Below, piece by piece: positions 36,121-47,255 of a DNA stretch of 64,000 nucleotides (position 1 is its first letter; the number at the start of each line of letters is the position of its first letter). The stretch covers positions 6,011,357-6,075,356 of the forward strand of contig NC_089863.1 in the NCBI RefSeq assembly GCF_036373705.1, written 5' to 3'. This stretch comes from Amia ocellicauda. Its lineage: Eukaryota; Chordata; Actinopteri; Amiiformes; Amiidae. Below the pieces are notes generated by a model, which was not told where the DNA came from, ran no database searches, and was given only the letters and a program-made list of their open reading frames with translations. The position numbers and the translations under genes were made by a program.

Positions 36121-36600
36121 TGAAAGCCACCATTAGATACAAAATTCAGCATGTCCTCCACCAGCTCACAGCTCACATACAGTACACACAAATGCACACA
36201 CACTCTCACACAAACTCTCTCTGTCTCACAGAGACTCACTCAGATCTTCTCCAACAAACTGGATTCAGGTCCACCTTCAGGGACGCACGAACACACCTAC
36301 AGCACAGCAGCTTCACTTCATATCCCTGCTGGTCTGTTGAAGCCCAGGGACCAGTTTGAGGGGCTGCAGGGATACCATGTGGCTGCACTGGCTGCACACA
36401 CACAGAGCCACCCCCCCCACTGACACAGACGGGCACTGATCACTACAGACACTCAAGCCTTACTTGGATCAGATGACTGAGCATAAACCTCAAGCTACCT
36501 TAACTCAGTGAAATGAAGACTTATTTCATGCAGAACAAATTACTGGGTCAGAAACTTTAGATCTGCAATAAAATTATATATAAACTAAACCTTGCTCTTC
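36121..36600 (+). repeat. Duplicated 5' exon-like unit (copy preceding the GPCR pseudogene)
   Basis: The part 36230-36310 parallels 37351-37440 (CAACAAA.TGGAT.CA.GTCCAC.TTCAGGGAC), a spacing of about 1.12 kb, and 36421-36600 parallels 28013-28190. No donor site is retained here. It is best read as a decayed tandem copy of the GPCR upstream unit. Confidence 0.7.
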
Positions 36601-37364
36601 TTTGTACTGATCCACATGTATCATGCTGTTGAGATGATAAAGCTTTGAACTATTTGTCTACCAGTCTTGTATCAATAGCACATCAACACCTATTGGTAGA
36701 GATGAGGTGAGGAGACAGCCTGTCTAATATGCTGTTGGGAGGGGTGAGTTAATCACCTCAGAGCGGTATGAGTGTGGGAAACAGAGTCATAACCCTGGAA
36801 GGTGGGAGAGAGGCTGAGGGCTCCATTGTCACCTGGTATGCTAATAGGAAGCTACCATTGGCTACTGGTGGTTGGAGTGGTCACTTTGGAAGGTGGCGCT
36901 GGACAGGTGTTCAACTCATAAAAGTTGACTGTTCATCAAGTCATTGTATCAGTTTTGCTTTGCTATACCCAGTATACCTGTAAACTGTGCTCCATATTCT
37001 TGACTATATATATGACTATCCTTGACATATTCAAATTGAACCTGAATTGTCTTAGTTCCAGTCTCTTCTACAGGAGGTTTCATTTTCTTACAGACCTAGT
37101 AGCTACTAATGATTCAGAGTATCTAGCCGGGTCCATTTTGTTAACCACAATCAGAGAGTAAATTTACAAATTGCATTTTGTGGTCACCAACTACTTCCTA
37201 TTGAAAGCCATTGGTTAACCTCCTCATCATTAAGTAATGAAAAGCAACACTTCCTCTTCTTCCTCTGTCAGTTTCAGCAATGACACAACACTCACAAACA
37301 CACCGGCACACACACACACACTCAGATATAAATACACAGAGACACACACAAACACCATCACAGA

Positions 37365-37461
37365 CTCAGATCGTCTTCAACAAAATGGATCCAAGTCCAC
37401 ATTCAGGGACCCACAGACACACTTACAGCTCTGTCTCCACAGATCCTCCAGTCTGACACAG
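37365..37461 (+). other. Probable 5' non-coding exon of the GPCR pseudogene
   Basis: The segment ends in CTGACACAG|GTAAGG, a consensus donor, and the GPCR coding exon begins after a TAAACACCAG acceptor at 38440. Many class A GPCR genes with an intronless coding region have such an upstream untranslated exon. The start of the exon cannot be placed exactly. Related segments occur at 28185-28263 and 36240-36310. Confidence 0.45.
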
Positions 37462-38504
37462 GTAAGGCAGCTGCTGTGCTTTATATAATTGAGAACCAAT
37501 TAATAAGACTGACTAATCGAAGGCTCAGAGGTAATGTGTGTGTTTCAGATGCCTATGAGAAGTGATTTAATCCTGTATGTACAGGACAGACATGACAGAT
37601 AGAAGGAGAGAAATATTAATTATTGTGTTACAGATGTTCTATGATCACTGTAAAACTCACAATATGTCATAAGAACATGCAGTCAAAGTGAACGAGTGCA
37701 AATCCAGTATCTCCCAGGCTTGAAGAGCAGCTTTATGAAACACAAACAAGATCAACTCCACAGACAGAATCTCTAGTTATCTGTGTGGCTAAATAATCAG
37801 GGCAAACAAATAGAGCTGAGAAGATTCCAGAACAAGTAAGACCAGCAGTTTGGTCATATAAAACACAGATAAATGATACTTCTGTTTTGTGTGCAGCATT
37901 TACACATCGGTAGCACTTTGAAACCAAGAAAGACAAGATAAATAATAATGAAACATCTTATAAACTCATTATATCACTATTATTATTATTGTTTTACTAT
38001 ATATTGTTCTTGATTGACAATTGCACTGATTTATTTATCACATTTGATTCTTTAATTTTTAAAATTATTCTTGTTTTCTTATTGATTGTGTTATTGGTTT
38101 CCTTGATTATTGGGTTTATTGGTTGATGGGATGAGATGGGTGTGTTTAGTTATTGTTCCTTTGCCTGGCGCATGCTGTTCAGATGCGTACTCACCTGGCC
38201 TTACCTGCACCTCTCTGCTAATTACCTCCACCTGCGTCCCTGACACCTGCTCTTGTACACACCTGGAGACACCGGTTCAATAAATATTTCCACACAAACC
38301 TTCCTTCACACTATATCTCAATGGTCATGAGATTTCAAAGAGCTGAAGCCAACTGGTCTGGACTCTTACTGGGTTAGCTGGGGGGCAGACACTCCACACA
38401 CTCTCTGATCTCTAATGGGTTTCTGTTCTCTAAACACCAGGCCCCTCCCCATTGACCAGGACAAGTCAGAGACCTTAGCCTCCCACTGACCAGAGCAGGA
38501 CACC

Positions 38505-39474
38505 ATGGACTACTCCAGCAGTACTAATGGGACCATCATGTACTCTTCTGGCACAACTGACAATTACACCATGAACTGTACAAACCTCCTTGTAAATTCA
38601 GACATTAAAGATCCTATTATAATCATTGTAATTGTATTTTACTTGTTAATTGTGTGCGTCGAGCTGCCAGCCAACCTCCTGGCCATCTGTGGCCTGTGCC
38701 GCATGATCAGGTCCAACATGCTGGTGCCCATCTACATCATCAACCTGCTCATTGCCGACCTCCTGCAGCTGGTTGCAATGTCTTTATCCTTTCCTAATAT
38801 ATTAGGTGAATTTTATCTTGTGCTGATATTTTTAGGCCTGAGTGCCAGTGTGTGGTTCATGATGTGCATTGCCCTTGAGAGATACCTGGTGGTCGCCCAT
38901 CCTCTGTGGTACCGGTACCACCGCAGTGTCAGGCATGCCACACTGATCTCTGCAGCAGGTTGGGTGTTTTCTTCAGTTAATGCTGTCCTGATCATCTTCA
39001 ATCTCACAAATGTTCTTCCTGACATGATTTTTCTGCTTCAAATTACTATCCTCTACCTCCTGCCATTCCCCCTTCTTGTTTTCTTCTACGTGGGTACCAG
39101 GAGAGCCATCTCCGGCACCACCTCTGTATGAAATGCGAAGAAGAGGTGGATTCTGCGCACGCTGGCCCTTGTCCTGGGCACCTACACGGTGCTCTTCCTC
39201 CCATTAGGGATAATTAATTTTATTTGGTATTATTCAAACACTGAAACTGTGGAACTTTGCAGTTCATTCATAATCACATTCTTCATTTTTTTTTCTAAAC
39301 CCTCTTATGGATCCTGTGCTGTATATGCTCCTCAATTCCAACATCAGACACACACTGGGCTCTCTCCCCTGCTGTCAGAGGCTGTTTACACTGACCAACT
39401 GCTGGACACCCAGAGCTGAGCAGGAGGAGATGGAGAATACAGCCACTGTGTCTCCTGCTGAAACCAGTGTATGA
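38505..39474 (+). pseudogene. Class A (rhodopsin-like) GPCR pseudogene
   Basis: The N-terminus has several NxS/T glycosylation sites (NGT, NYT, NCT). TM1 ends in ELPANLLAICGL, TM2 has INLLIADLLQLVAMS, TM3 ends ALERYLVVAHPLWYRYHRS, TM5 has LYLLPFPLLVFFYVGTRRA. At codon 209 (39129-39131) an in-frame TGA interrupts the third cytoplasmic loop; the frame continues with KKRWILRTLALVLGTYTVLFLP (TM6). In TM7 a run of nine T (39286-39294) shifts the frame by one base, after which NPLMDPVLYMLLNSN and a 40-residue tail to TGA are intact. Reading the original as CGA for TGA is an inference. Two independent lesions argue for a pseudogene. Homopolymer error could explain the second but not the first. The receptor family is a fish-expanded delta-type group; ligand unknown. 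Confidence 0.85.
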
Positions 39475-40530
39475 GACACACAGGGGTTTAAAAGCTCTGC
39501 TGTCTCTGGAAGTCAGTCCAAGACAATGTAGTTGTGAAAGGTGCAGAAAGCTAATTGTTATCTCTGCCATGTAGACAAGTCTCTTAAGAGAGAGACACAG
39601 GGGCTTGGTAATGCACTGTAATCCCTGGACTTGATCTCAGACATTCAGTCTCATCTCATTCATTCTTTTTACATCATATTGGTTTCAGGAAAAATTAAAG
39701 CTTAAATGTGTATTTCATATTCATAGTATTATGATCTGTGTCAAACTGTATGCCATTATTGTTAAAATCTTGAGAACTTCTGTATGTGTTATTAATTGTC
39801 AATGTAACATTATTCATGACCTGACATTAATTACCATTTATTTAAAGTTGCATATATCTGAATACTTGAGAATTAAAACACAGGGACATATTTATGCTTA
39901 CTTGGAAAGTAAGCTTGCTTTATGATTTTTAAAGTTGTGAATGTTGACATGTAACCATCTCTGGACACTGAAACTATAAGCACTTCCTAGATCCCACATT
40001 GAGTCGAACCTCCCACACCTCAGTCAGTTCAGGACTCCTGGACCTTCACTTCCTGTTGGCCAGAGACTCCTCAGTGGAAAGACAGTGTGCTGTACTGGGA
40101 TGGATGTGTATGATTGGCAGATGGAGGGGGAGGGGTGTGATGTAATTATTTGAGCTAATTCTGCTACTGTGTCAATCCTGTACATCTCCTTTCAATTTCA
40201 GTGATTACAGACTGATTACAGTTATGTTGTGTCTCAATCGTCATTTATGTCTACAAAACTTTGCTTTGTATTAAAAATAAATGTGTATATGTAATGCTCA
40301 TAATAAAGTTATAAAGCTCCCATCGTCAGCTCCGCTCCCCTCTTTGGATCTCTCTCTCTGGATGATGCAGAGTCTGGGAAGCTGACTGTGTGGGATCATC
40401 AGCGCAGTGTCCTTAGAGGATTGTCTGCTTGCTGTGGGTGCGGTGGTTGGGGCTGTGAACGATAAATCAGCATCCAGGATGAATAAAGCTATCGTGTTAC
40501 AAGATGCACAACTCAAAATGACAAGATCAG
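39475..40530 (+). other. 3' flank of the GPCR pseudogene
   Basis: AT-rich sequence, probable former 3' UTR, with AATAAA-like signals near 40277 and 40303. No further coding exon was seen. Confidence 0.45.
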
Positions 40531-40722
40531 CAGTTTAACGGGCAGCCACAACATCGAAAATGTCTGTGGCTGCATGTTAGTCTTCGTAATGGCAGTGGAT
40601 GTTTTCATTCTGAGTGTTGAGGTGTCAGTCATCTGTCTGGCCATCTATGTCCTGAACCCCATGGTCAGGTCCAACATGGTTGTGCCCATCCATGTCAACC
40701 TGCTCATCGCTAACCTCTTAAT
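40531..40722 (+). pseudogene. GPCR fragment (TM1-TM2 only)
   Basis: Conceptual reading VSVICLAIYVLNPMVRSNMVVPIHVNLLIANLLI parallels the neighbouring pseudogene's TM1-loop-TM2 (NLLAICGLCRMIRSNMLVPIYIINLLIADLL), with one residue deleted (IYIINLL versus IHVNLL). The match ends abruptly and AT-rich DNA follows. It is a relic of a second, tandem copy of the same receptor gene. Too short for the usual open-frame threshold. Confidence 0.75.
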
Positions 40723-41488
40723 CTTAATTGACTTGTTTATATAGCTATACTGAAAGATAGCATGAAATAGGACTCAAGTTATCCCAATAACAACTACCAT
40801 AAGACTACGCTAACATAGCAGCGAAGCTAACACTGTTTATCTATGCCACAGTTAACAAAATGACCCAAATTCCTCAAATAATAATATAAAATCAGAGATA
40901 TATGCAAAAGGAATATGATACATCCTGAAAAAGCTTCCTGAGGCATGAAAAATGGACAGAAGAATAAAGATTGTGAGCAGATTACTGGAAAAGAGCACCT
41001 TTCACTCTCTGTGGCAACAACAACAAAAAAGTCCCGAGACGTTGTCGGGTGGTTCACCAACTTACATAAATATACATCAGACAACCTCCAGGGGGAGACA
41101 AAAACTGGTTTACAATTATAACAGCACTGTATGATTACTGTATGCACTGTGGGTACATAGGAAGTATGAAAATGTGAGATCAAGTGCATTGAATGGGCTG
41201 CACCAGAAAGGGATTGAAAGGATCAAGGAATGTGTCTGTATATGTGTATATAGTGTGAAGCAAAGGCCACTGCACAGTTGTGTACCTTTAGTGATGGAGT
41301 TAAATAGAAATAATTATTTACAACTACAAATCTCAAGCTGTAACAGAAGAAAAATACAATGAAGAAAAACAACATTGAAGCCATCTTTAAAGAGTGAGCA
41401 TATTGATTTACCTGCATTAATTAACAAAGTATAAACTATGTTGACTTCTGCCACAGTGTGTGCATCTGTCTGTATATATGTGAAAGTT

Positions 41489-41522
<34 letters not shown>
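40723..41522. other. No gene seen
   Basis: AT-rich DNA ending in a (TA)n run at 41493-41524 into which the next transposon is inserted. Confidence 0.5.
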
Positions 41523-41524
<2 letters not shown>

Positions 41525-41527
<3 letters not shown>

Positions 41528-42722
41528 TCACCTAAAGGATTATTAGGAACACCATACTAATACTGTGTTTGACCCCCTTTCGCCTTCAGAACTGCCTTAA
41601 TTCTACGTGGCATTGATTCAACAAGGTGCTGAAAGCATTCTTTAGAAATGTTGGCCCATATTGATAGGATAGCATCTTGAAGTTGATGGAGATTTGTGGG
41701 ATGCACATCCAGGGCACGAAGCTCCCGTTCCACCACATCCCAAAGATGCTCTATTGGGTTGAGATCTGGTGACTGTGGGGGCCAGTTTAGTACAGTGAAC
41801 TCATTGTCATGTTCAAGAAACCAATTTGAAATGATTCGATCTTTGTGACATGGTGCATTATCCTGCTGGAAGTAGCCATCAGAGGATGGGTACATGGTGG
41901 TCATAAAGGGATGGACATGGTCAGAAACAATGCTCAGGTAGGCCGTGGCATTTAAACGATGCCCAATTGGCACTAAGGGGCCTAAAGTGTGCCAAGAAAA
42001 CATTCCCCACACCATTACATCACCACCCTGCACAGAAGGCATGATGGATCCATGTTCTCATTCTGTTTACGCCAAATTCTGACTCTACCATCTGAATGTC
42101 TCAACAGAAATCGAGACTCATCAGACCAGGCAACATTTTTCCAGTCTTCAACTGTCCAATTTTGGTGAGCTTGTGCAAATTGTAGACTCTTTTTCCTATT
42201 TGTAGTGGAGATGAGTGGTACCCGGTGGGGTCTTCTGCTGTTGTAGCCCATCCGCCTCAAGGTTGTACGTGTTGTGGATTCACAAATGCTTTGCTGCATA
42301 CCTCGGTTGTAACGAGTGGTTATTTCAGTCAAAGTTGCTCTTCTATCAGCTTGAATCAGTCAGCCCATTCTCCTCTGACCTCTAGCATCAACAAGGCATT
42401 TTCGCCCACAGGACTGGATGTTTTTCCCTTTTCACACCATTCTTTGTAAACCCTAGAAATGGTTGTGCGTGAAAATCCCAGTAACTGAGCAGATTGTGAA
42501 ATACTCAGACCGGCCCGTCTGGCACCAACAACCATGCCACGCTCAAAATTGCTTAAATCACCTTTCTTTCCCAATCAGACATTCAGTTTGGAGTTCAGGA
42601 GATTGTCTTGACCAGGACCACACCCCTAAATGCATTGAAGCAACTGCCATGTGATTGGTTGGTTAGATAATTGCATTAATGAGAAATTGAACAGGTGTTC
42701 CTAATAATCCTTTAGGTGAGTG
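41525..42722 (-). mobile_element. Tc1-like transposon with perfect 28-bp inverted ends
   Basis: The left end (41525-41552, CACTCACCTAAAGG..) and right end (42695-42722) are exact reverse complements over 28 bases, and TA flanks both sides, the target duplication of the Tc1/mariner superfamily. The minus-strand transposase is readable in three pieces: N-terminal helix-turn-helix (42574-42356, LSNFERGMVVGARRAG), middle (42332-42015, WSDESRFLL with the first catalytic Asp) and C-terminal (42042-41557, QQDNAPCH and SPDLNPIEHLW with the second Asp and the Glu). All three DDE residues are present, but two frame changes separate the pieces. Length of 1.2 kb is normal. Left TA lies in a (TA)n tract. 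Confidence 0.95.
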
Positions 42723-42933
42723 TATGTGTGTGTGTGTGGGCATTCATGTATTAAGGTGGGATGCCACCTGGACACTTTGAGACAGGACTGCTTTACAGCA
42801 CCACAATATTTATTTCAGGTCAGTATCATTAAGCAAAGCTAATTAATGCGTTATCTATGTTTCTGATTAAATATATGCAGACGGGTGACAAAGATAAAAT
42901 CTGAGTAAATGAGTGGAGGAACATGATGAATGT

Positions 42934-43590
42934 AGATGCCTCGATTTTGGATCAAGATGCCAAGAGGAAAAGATCTAAGTGACTTTGAAAGAGGGGTCAT
43001 TATTGGGGCACGAATGGCAGGAGCTTCAGTCACAAAGACGCTCAACTCAATAGGAACAGTGACTAAAGTTAAATCTGCATTGAGATCTCTGGGAAAGACA
43101 TCAGTAAATAGGGTTGGAAATTGTGGTCGAAATCACACATTCGATGACCGTGACGCTCCTGCATTACTGCAATATGTAAGGAAAAACAGAAGAGCAGCTC
43201 TTTCCCAGGTGACTGAGACTGTTGCAGGACATGTTCAGTCTGTGTCAGCAAGAACATTCCATCCAGAACTACACAGAGAGGATATTATAGTAGGGCTGCA
43301 GTGCCTATACCCTCATGACAAAGACAAATTCACATCTGAGAGTTCAGTGGTGCAAAAACCATAGGCACTGGTCTACAGAGATGTGGAAAAAGTGATCTGG
43401 TCAGATGAGTCATCCTTCACCATATTCTCAACAAGTGGGCGAGTGCATGTGTGGGACACCAAGAGAACGGGACAGGCCTGACTGCTGGACCCCTACAGTG
43501 AGGGGGTCCGGAGGCTCTGTTATGCTGTGGGGGACATTTTCCTGGCATGGTTTGGGTCCACTTATCCCCTTAGAGGGGATGTTGTTTTTT
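42934..43590 (+). mobile_element. Second Tc1-like transposase remnant (different family)
   Basis: Plus-strand reading from PRGKDLSDFERGVIIGARMAG through KTSVNRVGNCGRNHTFDDRDAPAL gives the N-terminal DNA-binding half. After a stop, WSDESSFTIFSTSGRVHVWDT carries the first catalytic Asp, and broken reading continues to GSGGSVMLWGTFSWHGLGPL near 43570. The C-terminal catalytic half (second Asp and Glu) and both ends are missing. It is similar to, but clearly different from, the element that ends 210 bases to the left. Confidence 0.85.
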
Positions 43591-43904
43591 CTTTTAATTT
43601 GTCACCCATCTGTATATATATATTTTCTGTATAACTATATATTCTTAAACCTATATACTATTTACATATTTTATATTTACATATTGTATTTACATGAAAT
43701 AACCACAAATAAGCAAACAAATTAATAATCTAACTTCCACTGTGCTCTTCCTCCTGCACTGATGAGCAACATTGAGAGACTCCTAATCCTATTGCCTTTG
43801 ACATCACATTTGAAATAAACTGCCCTTAGACCCTGTGCCTGATGTCGAGAACACACTGTCACTTGAAGATATTCACTAACATTTCTTTGCTTTGTACTGT
43901 ATGT
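43591..43904. other. AT-rich spacer, no gene seen
   Basis: Rich in TATAT words; nothing recognised. Confidence 0.5.
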
Positions 43905-44225
43905 ACATGCACCTGTATAATGCTGTTAATAATATTATAATGCTTTGATGGGTTTATCTCTCCTGCTCATCTGTCCTCTGACTGAGTCACACATCCTGGA
44001 TGCCAATGGACGAAGGAAAACAGACCCTAAGCACCATCCTTATCTATTTGGATTAGATACATTTTAGGATTATAACTTAATATCCTGTGGGCAGATTTCT
44101 TCCCCATATCTTCCTAATGGACCTAATAGCTACTAATGACTCTACTAATGATAATGGAGTATCCAGCCGGGTCCATTTTATTAACCACAATTAGAGTTTG
44201 TATTTTGTGGTCCCCTACTCCTGTG
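43905..44225 (+). repeat. Direct repeat flanking the GPCR locus, right copy
   Basis: Matches 35765-36120 (see there) in the same orientation; the shared words and their order are preserved with scattered substitutions. Together the copies delimit an 8-kb segment. Confidence 0.82.
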
Positions 44226-44430
44226 CCTTGGAAGCCCCCCACTCCCCCTTTTCTCCATAAGATAAAGCTCAAATTAAAAAGTAAAAACAAAAACGAATAA
44301 AACCACAAAAATATTTGCCATAGTCCAGTCAGGCTGCGTGTGCCCAGCTAACGAACCTCACCCCACCCCACCCCACCCCACCCCACCCCACAGTCACAGT
44401 GATGTCACTGCAGCAGGGTGCCGTTGAGAG
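44225..44430 (+). repeat. Partial copy of the 26290-26470 / 45305-45490 segment with CCCCA repeat
   Basis: Shared words include TAAAGCT.AAATTAAAA.GTAAAAACAAAAAC, GCCATAGTCCAGTCAGGCT and ACAGTGATGTCACTGCAGCAGGG. An expanded (CCCCA)n run lies at 44360-44392. It shows that this non-coding module exists at least three times in the window. Confidence 0.75.
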
Positions 44431-44839
44431 TGCACTGCAGGTCAGATGTATCCAGTATGTGCAACCCATACATACACAAATACGTATTTTTAACAAATGG
44501 TAGAAACGTGCACTCTGTATATTTTTCACAGGCCAAAATTGCCCCCTTTCTGTATATTTTAAACACACAGGATGATTGGCTGAAATATATGGAAAGATTA
44601 TTTTCTGCAGGGTCTTTACACATACCCAGATATACAGATCAGAGCCTGAAATACGTATTTGTTTAAATGCTTCCCTCGTAAAAAAAACTATTAAGATATA
44701 GTTACTTATATTTCATGCCGCTCATTTCTTTCTAAGAAATCTGACAGCTTTTTTGTTTTAATGAAAGGTTTATTGAAAGGCGATCGATGCAGAGGAAAGG
44801 CGAATTTATTAAAAGAGTCACACGCCAAATAAATCCCTT

Positions 44840-45520
44840 TAAGTCCAAGAGTGGGATCCCACACAATTCTTCCCGATTCCACTTCGCTGACAGATGAGTC
44901 TTGCTGTTTGTTTCGTTTTTTAAACCAGAAACCCAGACGGTGAGAAGTACAGCAATTTACCACTCAGCTTGTGCTGCCCCTGTCTGAGAGCTGAGCCCGG
45001 TGTCACTCTTTAAATTGATCGCACAGTGATGGGGCTGCACACTGGGACAGGAGTGGTGGTTGTTCCAATGCTGAAAGTGGTTTACGCATCTGGTCCTCGA
45101 GTGGCCAGTGCAGGACGGTCCAGTGCCGTGTGCTCAGGGATGTAACTCGAGTCACTGGAGTCAGTCCGATAGTGAAGGACAAGCTGCCCATCAGCCCTGC
45201 AGGGTTTAATGCAACAATTGGCCGTAACACTGGACGGTCTGGACTTCTCCACCACCACAGCAAGGGAGGTCTCACAGTACTGTCATTGCATCATCAATGT
45301 CAAGAAGTCATTATCCCCCCACTCCCTCGGTTTCTCCAAAGATAAGATCAAGCAAAAATGTAAACCTAAAAAACACAAATAAAATCACAAAACGAACCGC
45401 CATAGTCTAGTCAGAGTCGGGCTGCATGTGTCCGGCAGGGAATGGATCACAGCCCCGCAGTGTGAGACGTTACAGTGATGTCGCTGCAGCAGGGAGGTGT
45501 TGAGAGTGATATCACGGCAG
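44840..45520. repeat. Duplicated non-coding segment next to the SCHIP1-like gene
   Basis: Partner of 25785-26485 in the same orientation. It lies immediately beyond the stop codon of the SCHIP1-like gene and may be part of its 3' UTR on the minus strand; in that case the 26 kb copy is a stray duplicate of that UTR. Confidence 0.78.
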
Positions 45521-45673
45521 CAGGGAGATGAAAGTTACGTCATAGCAGCAAGGAGGAGATGAGAGTGATGTCACTGGTGGTGCCATTCCAGCTGATAGGG
45601 AAGGTGGTAGTGATGTCGCACAACGAGTGAGGACTCCGAAAGGGTCTGGAGTGTGAGGTCACTGGGTGAGAGA

Positions 45674-47218
45674 TTAGGGCGAGGTCAGATCCTCCACCTC
45701 CAGCAGCAGGGCGTCATGCTCGCTGCGCAGGGCGTCCCGGATCAGCAGCAGCCGCACCAGCTCCGAGCTCAGATCTGATTGGACACACAGCACAGCAGCA
45801 GGTCAGTATCAAACGGTATGGGGGGGTGGTGTTTAACGGTGTTGGCTTTAATCCTTGCTTGGTCAATATGGGTCAGTGAGGTCAGCGCTCACCCTGTGTG
45901 GCCTGGCTCAGGGTGTCCCTCAGGGTACCCAGCTGCTCAGGGGTCAGGTGTTGAAGTTCACAGCGCTCCAGCCGCTGCCTCTTCCTCAGCGCCGCCGCTG
46001 AGCCTGCGCTGGACTGACACACGGACACGAGAGGGTGGACAAGTGGACACAGAGACAGCAACAGACAGGGAGACAGGGGGATGTAGGGACGGACAAGGGG
46101 AGACACGCAGGCACACACACAGAAGAATTGTCACTTTCCCCCTCTCTCTCCCTCCACCTCCCTACCCTTTCTTCTTCATCACACTTGCCCTCCTCCTGCT
46201 CCTCCTCTCCCTCTTTCTCCAGCACTCTCTCTCTCGCCTCACCTCTCTCTGCGCAGAGGTCCGTCTCTCTTGGAGCGCGCTCAGTGCCGCCTGCGCCTCC
46301 CTCCGCAGCTGTGCCCGGCGCTCACTCCAGTCATCCCTGGCAACAGACGCCAGGGGTGGGGCCTCCCGCGCAGACCCACGCCCACCGTCTCCGCCCCTCC
46401 GCAGGCCAGGCTGCCAGGAGAAATTAAAATTAACGTAATTACTCCTCCACTCCTCTGTCTCTCTCTCACCCCCTTTATCAAGCCATATCTCTTCTCCCAG
46501 TTCTTCTATTCCCAACTCTCCCCTCCTCCTCCACTCATTCTCCCTCCTTACCTCTCTCTCCTCTTCCTCCTCCTCCTCCTCCTCCTCCTCCTCTCCCTCA
46601 CTCTCACTGTTGTTGATGAAACACAACTGCAGGTTCCTTTGACTTTGGAGCCTGGGTGGGGGAGAGAGAGAGTATCTGTAAATGCTTTGGCAATACTTGT
46701 GTAAACATGTCAATAAAGCTCGATTTGAATTTGAGAGAGAGATGGTTTACCTTGAAGTCAGTGCACTGACACGAAGGCTGTCCTCCTCCTCCCAGATATC
46801 CTTCCCGCTCCCTCGCTCCCTCCTTTCCTCCATCTTGCCCCCCGCCACACTTCCCCGGTCTGGAACATCTGTAGACTAAGAGACAGAGAGTTTCCAAATA
46901 TCCTGATGAATAATTGATTTAGGATCTATAAAAGCAGCTGGACTGGACTGGACTGTAGCTCTCCAAGCACCTCCTCACCTTGACTCGCCTCTCTTCCTCC
47001 TGCCGCTCCAGCTCGGCGATGCGCAGACTCAGTGCCTCCCAGTGCATGATGGGTAGGCCCATGTCATCCTCCGAGGACCTCTCTTCTTCCTCCTCCTCCT
47101 CCTTCATCTTTCCCCAGGTCGGGGCTGCCCGATCACAAATCTCAGCCTCGTCGCTCTCCTTCTCCTCTCCCCACGCGCTCTGCCTCTCTTTCTCTCCCTC
47201 GCTCTTTTTCTCCATCAT
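45674..47218 (-). CDS. schip1: Schwannomin-interacting protein 1 (SCHIP1)-like protein, six coding exons
   Basis: Six minus-strand exons join in frame to 284 residues: 47218 (ATG)-46979, 46875-46751, 46651-46552, 46410-46243, 46013-45893, 45774-45674 (TAA). Diagnostic joins: SR|LQSQRNLQLCFINNSESE, which parallels SCHIP1 [20 protein letters not shown]; then RDDWSERRAQLRREAQAAL; then a C-terminal coiled coil LTPEQLGTLRDTLSQ..DLSSELVRLLLIRDALRSEHDALLLEVEDLT, near-identical in pattern to the SCHIP1 leucine-zipper end. SCHIP1 binds schwannomin/NF2 and ankyrin at the cortical cytoskeleton. The exon carrying the ATG has its own acceptor at 47256-47257 and stays open upstream (NPTPFLDLPASP), so the true start may lie in an unseen exon; donors at about 47522 and 48462 are candidates for upstream exons. 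Exon 3 encodes about 12 consecutive Glu. Paralogue identity not certain. Confidence 0.88.
46672..46738 (-). repeat. Interspersed repeat (AGCTTTATTGGCA family), copy 2
   Basis: Reverse complement of 17553-17625 in word order (CTCTCAAATTCAAA, GAGCTTTATTG, TTGCCAAAGCA, TTTACAGATAC). It lies in the intron just upstream of exon 3 of the SCHIP1-like gene, with its TTTATT reading in the gene's sense strand. Confidence 0.75.
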
Positions 47219-47255
47219 CGGGGACGCCGGGAGGTCCAGGAAGGGAGTGGGGTTC

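Noticed and set aside
46035-46704. Plus-strand frames of 130-219 codons opposite the SCHIP1-like gene
   Set aside because: Ser/Leu/Pro-rich shadows of CT-rich introns and exons; the minus-strand exon set joins in frame and matches SCHIP1.
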